Positions 1-9,809 of a stretch of DNA of 64,000 nucleotides are shown one piece after another. Each line of letters opens with the position of its first letter. The stretch's first letter is position 1. The notes beneath the pieces are model-generated. The model did not search any database, was not told the DNA's origin, and saw nothing but the letters and a program-made list of their open reading frames with translations. Made by a program: the position numbers and the translations under genes. The stretch is from the NCBI RefSeq assembly GCF_004365655.1, contig NZ_SOEO01000003.1:744001-808000 (forward strand), in the 5' to 3' direction. Source of the DNA: Epilithonimonas xixisoli. Lineage in GTDB: Bacteria; Bacteroidota; Bacteroidia; Flavobacteriales; Weeksellaceae.

Positions 1-432
1 GACTTGTATGTGAGTTCGAGAGGTAATTATTATGATATTTCATCCAGCTTATTTTTAGTAGATCCGATTTCTGGAGCGGTGAAAAAAGACTTCAAAATTG
101 CCGTTAGCGAAATGACGATTGTGAACGACAAGCTTTATTATTTCGGCAACGACTTCAATTACAACACCAATACTTCCAACAAATCTTTCGGAATCATCGA
201 TGTGAAAACCGAGCAGATCATTTCCAATAAAATCATTGATCAGCAATATGCGGACGAAATCAAAACGCCTTATGGAATTGCCGTTAACCCAATCACAGAA
301 GATATTTACATCACCGATGCTCGGAATTATGTTTCCACGGGATTTGTCTATTGTTTCGATAAAAATGGAAAATTCAAATGGAAAACAGAAGCCGGAAATA
401 TCCCTGCGCACTTCACTTTTTTATACAAATAA
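1..432 (+). CDS. C-terminal part of a YncE/BtuG-like beta-propeller surface protein (cut by window edge)
   Basis: The frame is open to base 1, so only about the last 143 codons are present and the start lies to the left. The visible part has propeller-like strands: a 'SLFLVDPISG' blade, a 'SFGIIDVKT' blade and a closing 'GIAVNPITEDIYITDA' blade typical of YncE/NHL-type folds. Such propellers in Bacteroidota are surface ligand-binding proteins; the B12-binding BtuG is one example. The next gene follows after 12 bases and the third after another 28, so the three are probably one transcript. The ligand cannot be told from this fragment, and no T9SS tail is seen on this protein. The family call is fairly good; the function is inference. 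Confidence 0.6.
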   Translation, partial: DLYVSSRGNYYDISSSLFLVDPISGAVKKDFKIAVSEMTIVNDKLYYFGNDFNYNTNTSNKSFGIIDVKTEQIISNKIIDQQYADEIKTPYGIAVNPITEDIYITDARNYVSTGFVYCFDKNGKFKWKTEAGNIPAHFTFLYK

Positions 433-444
433 ATCATTATAAAT

Positions 445-1647
445 ATGAAAAATATTAATCCAAAATTAGCTATTTACGCCTTACTTTCCCTTGGAATTAT
501 CGCTTGTAAAAGTGAAAGAGATGAGGTTGACGGCGGAACTACACCTATCGCACTTCTGAAAGATTCTTACACGATAGACCGCTTCAAAGTTCTGAACATT
601 GCGCCTGAAATTTCTGCCAACTCAAAACTCATTTGGAGCGTGAATGATTCGGTGATTTCTAACAATTTGGATTTGGATTTTATCAGCCCTTACGCCAAAA
701 CTTATCCTTTGACTTTGAAGGTTGAAAGCAATGGAACCACAACAACTTACACTTCGAAAATCATTGTTAATAAAGAAAATACCGCTTACAGTAAATATAT
801 TTCTAAAGTCTTGGAATATCAGCCTGCAGTTGGGCAGTTCATCAACAAACTTCCAATTTTCGAAACGGGCGACAACTCAGAAAAAATGTTGACCAAAGCG
901 AGCGAATATCTCATCGGAGAAAACTCAAAAGCTTTGACACTTGGTGGTTTCGGAGGTTACGTGGTTTTTGGCTTTGATCACACGATTCCAAATATGAATG
1001 GTCGAGATTTCAAAGTTCTTGGAAATGCTTTTTGGGCAAATGGAACTGGACCGGAACGCACCGGAAACTGCGAACCTGGAATCATAATGGTGGCTTACGA
1101 CAAAAATAAAAACGGAAAACCCGATGCTGACGAATGGTACGAAATCGCAGGAAGCGAATATTTCAAAGATTCAACCATAAAGGATTATGCCATCACATAT
1201 CACAAACAGGCAGATAATCATATTCCTGTGAAAGGAAGCGCATCTTGGCAATTGGATATCGAGCACGTGAAGTGGGAAGATAATCAGGGAAATAGTGGAT
1301 TTAAAACCAAGAATTCATTCAACACACAGAGTTATTATCCGCTTTGGTTTTCTAATGTAAGTTATACATTATCAGGAACTAAGATTGCGGATAATTATAT
1401 TGACCAAAGTGGAACGGGAACTTTCTGGGTTGGAAAATCTTACGCTTTCGGCTATGCTGATAATGCACCAAATAACGACGAAGCTTCCAATATCGATATT
1501 TCTTGGGCGGTGGACAAAAACGGTAAATACGTCACACTTCCCGGAATTGATTTCGTGAAAGTTTACACTGCAACCAATCAGGAAGCTGGTTGGCTTGGTG
1601 AGATTTCTACCGAAGTGGCAGGCGCTTACAATCTCTTTTTAAAATAA
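445..1647 (+). CDS. PKD-like cell-surface lipoprotein
   Basis: This 400-residue protein has a lipoprotein signal ending in 'GIIAC', with Cys21 as the probable lipidated residue. Residues about 40-110 look like a PKD/Ig-like sandwich ('SKLIWSVNDSVIS'). The rest is a conserved surface domain containing 'GGFGGYVVFGFDH' and a calcium-loop-like 'DKNKNGKPDADEWYEI'. Proteins of this type are found in Bacteroidota next to YncE/DUF5074 propellers and TonB-dependent receptors, including cobalamin-uptake loci. Here the gene sits between two propeller genes, which fits an outer-leaflet partner of a ligand-capture complex. The receptor itself would lie outside the window. The precise substrate is not shown by the sequence. 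Confidence 0.65.
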   Translation: MKNINPKLAIYALLSLGIIACKSERDEVDGGTTPIALLKDSYTIDRFKVLNIAPEISANSKLIWSVNDSVISNNLDLDFISPYAKTYPLTLKVESNGTTTTYTSKIIVNKENTAYSKYISKVLEYQPAVGQFINKLPIFETGDNSEKMLTKASEYLIGENSKALTLGGFGGYVVFGFDHTIPNMNGRDFKVLGNAFWANGTGPERTGNCEPGIIMVAYDKNKNGKPDADEWYEIAGSEYFKDSTIKDYAITYHKQADNHIPVKGSASWQLDIEHVKWEDNQGNSGFKTKNSFNTQSYYPLWFSNVSYTLSGTKIADNYIDQSGTGTFWVGKSYAFGYADNAPNNDEASNIDISWAVDKNGKYVTLPGIDFVKVYTATNQEAGWLGEISTEVAGAYNLFLK

Positions 1648-1675
1648 ATAACAACAAATATTTTTAGTAAAACTT

Positions 1676-3286
1676 ATGAAAAAATTCTATTTATTCTCGG
1701 CAATTGCATTCGGGATTTGGGGCCAGGCACAGAATTATACCAACGGGTATTTTATGATTAATGAAGGTCAATTTGGTTCTGCGAATGGTTCTCTTAACTT
1801 TATTGATAATAATGATCAAATCGTTTATCGTCCTTACGCCACAGAAAATAGCAATGGTGCTTTTGGTGCGACGGCGCAATTTGGAACTGTGTATGGCGGA
1901 AAGCTCTTTGTGGTTTCCAAGCAGGCAAGTGACAATGACGCAACTTATTCTGCAGGCGGAAGATTGGTGGTTGCAGACGCTGTGACACTTAAAAAATTGA
2001 AAGGTTTCAATGAGATTGATGGAAAAGATGGTCGTTCTTTTCTTGGTGTGGATGAGAAAACCGGCTACATCGGAACATCCAACGGCATCTATCTTTTTGA
2101 TATAGAAAATTTGGCAATTGGCGCTTTGATTCCAGGAACTGATGTGGTTGTGGATGCAAGTCCGGATCCGTACAAAACTTTGAACCAAATTGGAAATATG
2201 ATTCGCACGTCGCAATACGTTTTTGCTATCAAGCAAGATCTGGGGATTTTTGTCATCAATCCTAAGACTCATCAGATTGTTCAGACTATTTCTGGCTCTT
2301 TTAATTCTATTGTGCAGGCGAAAGACGGAAGTGTTTGGGCTATCAAAAGCAATCAATTGGTGAACATCAATCCTACGACATTTGCACAAACCAACTATGC
2401 CATTCCGACGAAAAAGTATGATGGAAGCTGGGGTGCTTGGAATGCGGGGCCTTTCACGGCAAGTATTAAGGAGAATTCACTTTACTTTTTCCCAATCGAT
2501 GGTTGGTCAACGAGTAATACTTTGGTGAAGTTTGATGTGGATGCTAAAGTTTTTGATGAAAATTATTTGACAGTGCCAAGTTCAGCTGGCGATATCTATG
2601 GTGCTGGAATCCGTATTAATCCAAAGAATCAGGATTTTATTATTACGCCGAATGAATTTTATTACACAGATAGAATCATTAGATTTAATAAGGACAAAGT
2701 TCAGCAATCATTATTGACAATTGGCAATGGTTGGTATCAATCGATGCCGGTTTTCCCGGATGTGAGCGAGCCGATTTTGAATGCAAGTTTTCCAACAGAA
2801 ATTTCTTTGACAGGTGTTTCTATTATCGATTTGAAAAATGTGGTTTCTGATGATGATAATCTTGCTTTAGCAATTGTAAAATCTATCAAATCTAATAGCA
2901 ACACTTCGTCTATCAAAGCAGAAATCAATTCCAATGACGAGTTGGTTTTGACGCCAATCAATGCGGGAACTGCTTCTGTGGTTATCAGTTTTAATTCCAA
3001 TGGTAGAGTGGTGGAAAAAACCATTTCTGTGAGTTCATCATCATTGGCAACAGCCGAAATCAAGAAATTGCAACTTAGCATCTATCCAAATCCAACAGCC
3101 GATATTTTGAATATCAAGACACAGGACAAATTGGTTGAGATTTCTGTTTTTGATATTTCTGGAAGACAGTTTAATGTCAAAATCAATAACGGACAGGTTG
3201 ACGTGAATGCACTTCAAAAAGGAAATTACATTCTAAAAGTAGTGACAGAAAAAGCGGTTTATCAAGAGAAATTTATCAAGAAATAA
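1676..3286 (+). CDS. DUF5074-like beta-propeller protein with T9SS type A sorting domain
   Basis: The 536-residue protein has a signal peptide (residues 1-19, cleaved after 'GQAQ'), then a DUF5074/YncE-like propeller starting with 'GYFMINEGQFGSANGSLNF'. A short Ig-like linker follows at about 365-450. The tail at about 465-536 ('LSIYPNPTADILNI', ending 'KGNYILKV...KFIKK') is a T9SS type A sorting domain, so the protein is exported through the type IX system and attached to or released from the cell surface. With the two preceding genes it forms a surface-protein operon that ends in the hairpin at 3309. By family it is a candidate ligand-binding propeller of the BtuG type, but binding to cobalamin is only an inference. 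Confidence 0.75.
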   Translation: MKKFYLFSAIAFGIWGQAQNYTNGYFMINEGQFGSANGSLNFIDNNDQIVYRPYATENSNGAFGATAQFGTVYGGKLFVVSKQASDNDATYSAGGRLVVADAVTLKKLKGFNEIDGKDGRSFLGVDEKTGYIGTSNGIYLFDIENLAIGALIPGTDVVVDASPDPYKTLNQIGNMIRTSQYVFAIKQDLGIFVINPKTHQIVQTISGSFNSIVQAKDGSVWAIKSNQLVNINPTTFAQTNYAIPTKKYDGSWGAWNAGPFTASIKENSLYFFPIDGWSTSNTLVKFDVDAKVFDENYLTVPSSAGDIYGAGIRINPKNQDFIITPNEFYYTDRIIRFNKDKVQQSLLTIGNGWYQSMPVFPDVSEPILNASFPTEISLTGVSIIDLKNVVSDDDNLALAIVKSIKSNSNTSSIKAEINSNDELVLTPINAGTASVVISFNSNGRVVEKTISVSSSSLATAEIKKLQLSIYPNPTADILNIKTQDKLVEISVFDISGRQFNVKINNGQVDVNALQKGNYILKVVTEKAVYQEKFIKK

Positions 3287-3308
3287 TTTCATTAAATTTA
3301 AAATTATC

Positions 3309-3342
3309 AAAGCCTTCAAATTAAATTTTGGAGGCTTTTTTT
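3309..3342 (+). terminator. Rho-independent terminator
   Basis: The arms AAAGCCTTCAAA and TTTTGGAGGCTTT form a stem, followed by a run of T. It lies 22 bases after the stop of the DUF5074 gene. Confidence 0.8.
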
Positions 3343-3619
3343 ATGCTTTTGCGTTATGTTTTGGATTTGAAATTCGTAAAAATAACACATTAAAGTAGAA
3401 TTATTTTCAATTTTATATAAATGTCACACTAGCTGAATCGATGGAAATAGTAGCTGAAATTATCTTTTGTTAATTTTGATAGATTGTTTTAATGTATTGA
3501 TTATTAGTTTTTTAAATGATTAGGGTATCTGTTGGGACTCTGTTTTTTACTACTCTGAAATGTAATTTTGTTTCTTTGCCTCATTGAAAAAGTAAATTTA
3601 TATTTTTTCAAATATCGCA
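3343..3619 (+). promoter_or_regulatory. Spacer with TAnnTTTG box before the small unknown gene
   Basis: After the terminator this AT-rich spacer holds no gene that I can support. A TAATTTTG at 3563-3570 matches the Bacteroidota -7 consensus TAnnTTTG and would start RNA about 45 bases before the ATG at 3620. No clear -33 TTTG is present at the usual spacing, so the promoter call is tentative. Confidence 0.4.
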
Positions 3620-4243
3620 ATGATGGCAAGAACACAAATTTTGAAAGACATTAGACCAAACATTTTTCTCTATAAGAGAAAAGTGTTTGGGATTTTGTTT
3701 TTGTTTTTGATTCAAATTATTTCTGCGCACGTTGGTATTGGAACGATACCAAAATATGATTTTGAAGAAGAAACGATGGTCTCTGATTCTATTATTTCAG
3801 ATCATAAAGATAGTGTTCAATCCAAAGTGGAAATATACATCACTGCAGGAACAACTATCATTGATTTGGAGAATGCTGTTGAGGGAAAGATAGTCGTTGT
3901 AAAATCCCCAAATTCTAATGATAAGCATCAATCTATCGCAAAAAAGAATGTTCTTGAAAAGTCTGTAAAACCGATTGAGACTAAAAAATATGTTGCTAAA
4001 CACATTCAAGAACATATATATCCTTCTTCTCAGACAAATGTTTTTTACTCGATCAGTGAGTCAATTACAAAAGCTGTGGTTTCTTCAAAAGACTTTCATT
4101 CGAAATTTTTATTGAAGCCCATTATCATTTTTGGTTCTCCAATTTTCGAAAATTTAAAAAATAGTATTTATTCTGATATTCAAAATATTAGGATAGAATT
4201 TTGGATGCTTTTTTCTGGTAGAGCACCTCCTGCATTCATTTAA
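3620..4243 (+). CDS. Unknown membrane-anchored or secreted small protein
   Basis: I do not recognise this 207-residue protein. It has a basic N-terminus and a hydrophobic segment at about residues 22-36 ('FGILFLFLIQIISAHVGIGT'), which could be a signal peptide or anchor. The middle is polar ('ITAGTTIIDLENAVEGKIVVV') and the C-terminus is 'FSGRAPPAFI'. A second start two codons in is possible. It stands alone between a terminator and the large adhesin gene, 89 bases upstream of the latter and in the same direction, so it may be co-expressed with the adhesin. The coding sequence has normal codon use and no competing frame of similar quality. Confidence 0.6.
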   Translation: MMARTQILKDIRPNIFLYKRKVFGILFLFLIQIISAHVGIGTIPKYDFEEETMVSDSIISDHKDSVQSKVEIYITAGTTIIDLENAVEGKIVVVKSPNSNDKHQSIAKKNVLEKSVKPIETKKYVAKHIQEHIYPSSQTNVFYSISESITKAVVSSKDFHSKFLLKPIIIFGSPIFENLKNSIYSDIQNIRIEFWMLFSGRAPPAFI

Positions 4244-4332
4244 AATTCTCCAAAAATCTTAAAAATTATTCTTGACTTCTTCAGTTGAAAAACTGTTAGA
4301 ACTGATTTCTATTACACAAATTTTTAAAACAA

Positions 4333-7300
4333 ATGAAAAGACATTTTATTTTATATTCTAACATTAAGCTGTTGATGTTTTCTATAATATTTTTAGCTTT
4401 AAATGTTACCCAAGTTTTCGCTCAGACTACAGTCAGTAAAAGAATTTCGTTGGCTAATGATGATGTTGAACAAGCTTTATCAGGAAAGATGTATTTTGAT
4501 AGCACCGATCTTGAACTTGGGTATGACGATTTTGATAATCAAAGAAACCAGACCATTGGACTTCTTTTTAGGGACTTAAGTATTCCACAAGGAGCTACTA
4601 TCACGAATGCCTATGTTCGTTTTACTGCAGATGGTTCTTCCAGCGGATCAGTTTCTTTAAGAATATTTGGACATAATACCAATAGTGGTGCTGCTTTTTC
4701 TAATGCTAATTATCACCTGACAGATCTTCCAAAGACTGTTTCTGTAGATTGGTCTCCTGCTTCTTGGAGCAGTAGTAGTACTTATAATACACCTGATATA
4801 AAAACAATAATTCAGCAAATTGTAGATCGTGCAGGATGGGCAAGTGGAAACAATATAAGTGTAATAATTCAGGACACTAGCGGAAACTCTAACTATCGAA
4901 AAGCTTATGCGTATAATGGAAGTACCAGTAGAGCAGCAGAGTTAGTTGTTACATACACGATTTGTTCACCAGAGATTTCTGCTCCCGTGTTCGTTTTAGG
5001 TAATTCTAGCAACAGATGTCCGGGAACAATAGGTACTACATATACCGCCAATTCTGCTGGTGCAACAAGTATTATATATAGTATTTCCAATTCAGGAACT
5101 GGTACTCAACCCGCGATCAATGCTTCTACGGGAACCGTAACCTATGCCGCAAACTGGTCAGGTACAAGTGTCATAACCGCTACCGCACAAGGTTGCAAAG
5201 GACCGAAAACATCTACGCATACAGTAACCACAGGACCGCAAGTAGGTACTCCGGTATTTGCAAGCAATTCAAATAGACGATGCTCCAGTGCAGGTTCTGT
5301 AGACTACACAGCTACAGCTTCTGGAGCAACAAGTATAACGTACAGTATTAGCAATACGGGAACAGGAACTCAGCCTTCTATTATTGCTTCCACAGGAAGA
5401 GTAACCTATCCTGCCAATTGGATCGGAACTTCTACAATCACTGCTTTAGCGTCGGGATGCAGCACAACGGCTTCTGCTACATTTGTAGTTAGTTCAAAAG
5501 CTGTACATGCAATAGATGACGAAGCTGCTGGAGAAGTAGGTACACCTTTGAATTTTAATGTATTGACAAACGATCTTTGTAGTCCAAATGCTTCCACCTT
5601 AACACTTGTTACGCAACCTGCAAATGGTATTGTTCAAATTAGTACGGGCGGTCAGTTGACCTATCTTCCGAATGGTAACTTTGTTGGAATAGATACATTT
5701 GTCTACAGAGTTTGCAATGCTCCAGCGGGAGATTGTTCTGATGCAACTGTAACAGTAAGGATTATAGGTGACGGCGTTTCAGCTTGTTCCAATGTTGGAC
5801 TTCCACATACATATTATGTTCCTTTTCCAGAAAATACAACTCAATTAAGGAAAGCATTACGAAGCGCAAGTAGCAGTACATCTCATACAACACAAGCTCA
5901 AAATATCTTGAGTATAAAGACCATTTTTTCCGGTACCGTGATTTACTATGACCATTGGGAAGACGGATTTGAGGCTACTACGGGTGCAAAAACACAATCT
6001 ACAACGCAGGTTTGGGGTGATGGAAATCTAACCAATGGCGTTGCTCCAGGTTATTCTACAGATATATTGCCAGAAGGAGCAATTATAAACCTTGAGTCCA
6101 CATTCGCCTATCGAGCGGGTGGTGGAGACACAACGTCTAATTCCTCCATTCAGTATGATGGCCGTGACAAAATATATACATCCAATCCTATCACAATGGT
6201 AAAGGTGGTAGCAGATGCTGGTACCGTTGCTAATCCTCTGATGCCGGTGCAAAGCTTGAAGACCAATGTGGTGGATATGTCCAAATTTGGTAATCTGTAT
6301 GTTATCCCTTTCGGGGAAGATATTTATAATCTGCAAAACCCGACACAGTTCACAACAGTGTTTAATTATGTAGGCGTTTTTGTACGAGCGTCTAAAAATG
6401 GAACAGTTGTAACATTAGATTACAATGGTCCTAATGTATCTGGTGGTATTATTCAGTCTCCGGTATTAGCCGAAGGACAGGTTTGGTTTTATGATGGTAA
6501 TGAGACCGAGCCAGGAACTCCTCCTGCAAATGCCAACCAGACGGGAGCTGCTCTGCCTCCTAATAAAAATAACGCCAGCGACATAAAATCCGGGGCAATT
6601 ATTACGTCAAACCATCCTGTTGGGGTAGATCTTGTTTTTGGAGATTTATTTAATTTTGGTACTAGAAACATTCCATTATTACCAGCTAAATACTACGGTA
6701 ATACTTATTTTTCGCCAGTTCATACGGCACCACATACTATTGAGAATGCAGTGGATGGGGTACCTACTTATGCGATATTTGCCAATTCTCTTGGTACGCC
6801 AATCACAGTCAACTGGCAAAGTGGTTTAGGTAGCACAGGTAGCGTCGTGATTCCTGCCAATGGATATACCTCATTGAAACTTACAGATGCAGCGGCTTAC
6901 AGATTCAAAAGTGCAAGCGGACAAAGTTTTACAGCGGTAACCGTTATCGATGTAGCTGAGTCTAGTGTAAGCAATGGATCAGGGTCGCATGCAGGAGGAT
7001 TCGACTGGGCATTTAGTATGATACCGGAAGAACAACTCAGTAGTTTTGTATCTACCGCTTGGGCGCCGGGTCGCTATGGAACGACTCAAAGCCCTAGCCA
7101 GAACTATCATCCGGTATGGGTTACGACACCTACCGCTACTACAATTTATGTAAAATACAACGGGCAGGTTAAAGGAACAAGTGGTAGCACAAGCCCTTGT
7201 GGATTGAAATATGATATAGCATATCCAGTTAGCGCTTTGCAATCTTTACGAATCCTTGATCCCAATGATGGTGATCAAACAGGGATGTCTATTTATACTT

Positions 7301-9792
7301 GTGATGGAACCAAGATATCCGGTGTATGGGGACAGTATTCTGCTACTGCTCCTGGAGGTAATCCAGCTTTGGACGTGGGATATGTACTGACACCAGAATG
7401 TATGAATCACATCCTTGAGGCGTATGACGATAGAAGTGTCACTTTTCCAGACACACCAGTTACAATATCGGTTTTAAATAATGATGTCGGAGTTTTGGAT
7501 CCATCACAATTAACGGTGGTTGCAGATCCATTAAACGGAACCTATACAGTAAATCCAAATGGAACTATTGTTTATACACCAAATCCCGGATTCACAGGTA
7601 CAGATACTCTTACATACCAAATCTGTAATGCTGATAGATCATTGTGTGATACAGCTGTGGTTACAGTAGTGGTTGGATGTTATAATGTAGAATGGAAACA
7701 TAATATTTCTGGTAAAGTATTTACAGATGAGAATTATAATGCAGTTTTGGATTTAACCGAAGATGGTTATCAACATACCGTGAATCTATACAGAGATACG
7801 AACGGTAATGGTATTTTGGATGTATCTGAGACGACTCCAATCCAAACAAAAATGTCGGAATCAAACGGAAACTATTTGTTTCAAGTAGATACGCCAGCTC
7901 CCACAACACAAGCGATTCACGATTTTGCTACTGTAAGTTATACTGCAGGAACAGGTTGGGCTTCAGGTTGGGTAGAAGAAGGTGAAACCACTTCCCCAAG
8001 TGCAGGCAGTATCCAGATTGTATCTGGACAACTTCGTTTTACTGGAGATGCGACAAGATCAATAAAAAGAACTGTTACCGGAGCTACAAATAATGCCATC
8101 TTAACATTTGATTACAGAGGAGAAGGACTTGAGGGACTTGCCACGGAAAGACTAGTGATTCAAGCTGGGCCTACGGCTACAGGACCTTGGACGGAATTAG
8201 GATCGTTGCATAGTATTAACAATTTGAACTCATCTACAAAGAGTTATAATATTCCATCTACTTTAGTAGGAACAGGAATGACGATTCGTTTTACAACTAG
8301 CGGAATTCAAGATGATTTTATTTATGTAGATAATGTACGAGTCCAGTCCATACCAACAGTAAATTACATTGCACAATTAGCACAACCGATTCCGACCAAT
8401 AAATTCCAGACATTGCCTGTTGCTCCTGCAACCGCTTATCCTATCGCAATGCGAGGATTTGACAGCAGATGTAACCTCAATTTTGGTTTGGCAGACATTG
8501 TAGATCCTTGTGAAATATCTGTTACCAATCCGGATTCTGATGGAGACGGCATTTCAGATTACTGCGATATGGATGATGATAATGATGGGATTCTAGACAC
8601 CGCGGAATGTAGCAATACGATTAATGATATGTTTGCTGTTTACTCAGGAGGCGGTTTGACAAATATTACTCCATCAGATTTCGGGCTGGCATTAGGAGCA
8701 AAAAATCAAAATGTTACCAGAGATCTGAGTGCCAAATTCGGATATCCGGTAAACTCGGGAGCTGTTATTATTTCGCTTAGCAATGCTTCTGTGCATCCAG
8801 GATCAGATGCATGGTGGACTAAAGTTGGAGAAACACCATCAGTATGGAAAATTACCGGTACCATGAGTGCATTTGTGCTAATGAGCCAAAACCCTGAATA
8901 TTACGGTCAGGACAGCAAAACTATTCATATCTATGATAGTGCAACAGTGATTCCTGTAACAGTGCCGGATATGGCAAATCAGACGGCAGTACCAGGAACA
9001 TGGGATATCATAGAAACATCAAGCGCCAAGAGCTTGAGGAATCTACAGACGGCTTCGACATCAGTAGTCAACAATCCTGCTAGTACCGGATCCGGAAACT
9101 GGAGGTATGTCAATATGAACTTCGGTACCAAGCATTTCGGATTCTCTACCACTACACCACATGCCAATCCTACTTATGCTGTACTGTTATATCTGGAGTG
9201 CGATTCAGATGGAGACGGCATCCCAAACCGATTAGATCTGGATTCTGACGCAGACGGCTGTTCTGATGCCTTCGAAGGTGGAGCAAACATAAACCAAGCA
9301 AGTTTGTTAACTTCTGGAGGAACACTTTCCGGTGGAAGCACAACAGTAAATCAAAATATCTGTACAACTTGTGTAAGCACTTCAGGAACTAATATTGGCT
9401 TGCCTCAGTTTGCAACGCTTCCTAGCGGATATAGTAATACAACTGGACAAACTATTGGCGATTCTCAAAATGCCGCTGTGAAAAACTGCTATTGTACTCA
9501 ACCGCCTTCTGCCGGAACAGGTGAAATCACGAAAGTAGGAATCTCCGTTCAGCAGAAACAGGAAGGTTGGCCAGAGAATATTCCAAACGGACATATTGTT
9601 TTGGAATCCAAAGAAAAAGGATTGGTGATTACAAGAGTCAATCATGTGAGTTTTACGCCACAAGCTACAGATTCTATTACCGCACCATTTGCTGGAATGT
9701 TGGTCTATGACATTCAGGATTCTTGTGTGAAACTTTATAATGGCATCAATTGGAAATGTATCGAGAGAAGTTGTAATGATACTTCCAATTAA
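4333..9792 (+). CDS. Giant multi-domain adhesin-like secreted protein (1819 aa)
   Basis: The signal peptide ends near residue 31 ('VTQVFAQ'). Domains in order: a DNRLRE/CBM96-like beta domain (about 35-210); two near-repeat Ig-like modules (about 212-390) sharing 'S.SGTGTQP.I.ASTG.VTY.ANW.GTS'; a cadherin-like VCBS/Big_9 module (about 394-480, 'NVLTNDLC'); a long region resembling IgGFc-binding proteins (about 489-1010, 'VIPFGEDIY'); a second Big_9 module (about 1030-1115, 'SVLNNDVG'); an SdrD B-like repeat (about 1124-1180, 'ISGKVFTDENYN'); and two thrombospondin type 3-like calcium repeats ('DSDGDGISDYCDMDDDNDG' near 1401, 'DSDGDGIPNRLDLDSDADG' near 1624). There is no T9SS sorting tail. The last ~90 residues ('FAGMLVYDIQDSCVKLYNG') resemble the end of the next gene product. 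The role as a surface adhesin is inferred from architecture. Confidence 0.75.
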   Translation: MKRHFILYSNIKLLMFSIIFLALNVTQVFAQTTVSKRISLANDDVEQALSGKMYFDSTDLELGYDDFDNQRNQTIGLLFRDLSIPQGATITNAYVRFTADGSSSGSVSLRIFGHNTNSGAAFSNANYHLTDLPKTVSVDWSPASWSSSSTYNTPDIKTIIQQIVDRAGWASGNNISVIIQDTSGNSNYRKAYAYNGSTSRAAELVVTYTICSPEISAPVFVLGNSSNRCPGTIGTTYTANSAGATSIIYSISNSGTGTQPAINASTGTVTYAANWSGTSVITATAQGCKGPKTSTHTVTTGPQVGTPVFASNSNRRCSSAGSVDYTATASGATSITYSISNTGTGTQPSIIASTGRVTYPANWIGTSTITALASGCSTTASATFVVSSKAVHAIDDEAAGEVGTPLNFNVLTNDLCSPNASTLTLVTQPANGIVQISTGGQLTYLPNGNFVGIDTFVYRVCNAPAGDCSDATVTVRIIGDGVSACSNVGLPHTYYVPFPENTTQLRKALRSASSSTSHTTQAQNILSIKTIFSGTVIYYDHWEDGFEATTGAKTQSTTQVWGDGNLTNGVAPGYSTDILPEGAIINLESTFAYRAGGGDTTSNSSIQYDGRDKIYTSNPITMVKVVADAGTVANPLMPVQSLKTNVVDMSKFGNLYVIPFGEDIYNLQNPTQFTTVFNYVGVFVRASKNGTVVTLDYNGPNVSGGIIQSPVLAEGQVWFYDGNETEPGTPPANANQTGAALPPNKNNASDIKSGAIITSNHPVGVDLVFGDLFNFGTRNIPLLPAKYYGNTYFSPVHTAPHTIENAVDGVPTYAIFANSLGTPITVNWQSGLGSTGSVVIPANGYTSLKLTDAAAYRFKSASGQSFTAVTVIDVAESSVSNGSGSHAGGFDWAFSMIPEEQLSSFVSTAWAPGRYGTTQSPSQNYHPVWVTTPTATTIYVKYNGQVKGTSGSTSPCGLKYDIAYPVSALQSLRILDPNDGDQTGMSIYTCDGTKISGVWGQYSATAPGGNPALDVGYVLTPECMNHILEAYDDRSVTFPDTPVTISVLNNDVGVLDPSQLTVVADPLNGTYTVNPNGTIVYTPNPGFTGTDTLTYQICNADRSLCDTAVVTVVVGCYNVEWKHNISGKVFTDENYNAVLDLTEDGYQHTVNLYRDTNGNGILDVSETTPIQTKMSESNGNYLFQVDTPAPTTQAIHDFATVSYTAGTGWASGWVEEGETTSPSAGSIQIVSGQLRFTGDATRSIKRTVTGATNNAILTFDYRGEGLEGLATERLVIQAGPTATGPWTELGSLHSINNLNSSTKSYNIPSTLVGTGMTIRFTTSGIQDDFIYVDNVRVQSIPTVNYIAQLAQPIPTNKFQTLPVAPATAYPIAMRGFDSRCNLNFGLADIVDPCEISVTNPDSDGDGISDYCDMDDDNDGILDTAECSNTINDMFAVYSGGGLTNITPSDFGLALGAKNQNVTRDLSAKFGYPVNSGAVIISLSNASVHPGSDAWWTKVGETPSVWKITGTMSAFVLMSQNPEYYGQDSKTIHIYDSATVIPVTVPDMANQTAVPGTWDIIETSSAKSLRNLQTASTSVVNNPASTGSGNWRYVNMNFGTKHFGFSTTTPHANPTYAVLLYLECDSDGDGIPNRLDLDSDADGCSDAFEGGANINQASLLTSGGTLSGGSTTVNQNICTTCVSTSGTNIGLPQFATLPSGYSNTTGQTIGDSQNAAVKNCYCTQPPSAGTGEITKVGISVQQKQEGWPENIPNGHIVLESKEKGLVITRVNHVSFTPQATDSITAPFAGMLVYDIQDSCVKLYNGINWKCIERSCNDTSN

Positions 9793-9809
9793 TTAAAAAA
9801 AATACCAAA

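Noticed and set aside
1691-2389. Long open frame on the minus strand (about 230 codons) opposite the DUF5074-like gene
   Set aside because: It is rich in Cys, His and Arg with no motifs and mirrors the coding bias of the real gene. The same applies to long opposite-strand frames at 40933-41949, 55121-55618 and 58664-59368.
5040-5480. Repeat array or CRISPR-like structure in the adhesin gene
   Set aside because: The repetition is two Ig-like protein modules with diverged DNA, not short identical direct repeats with spacers.
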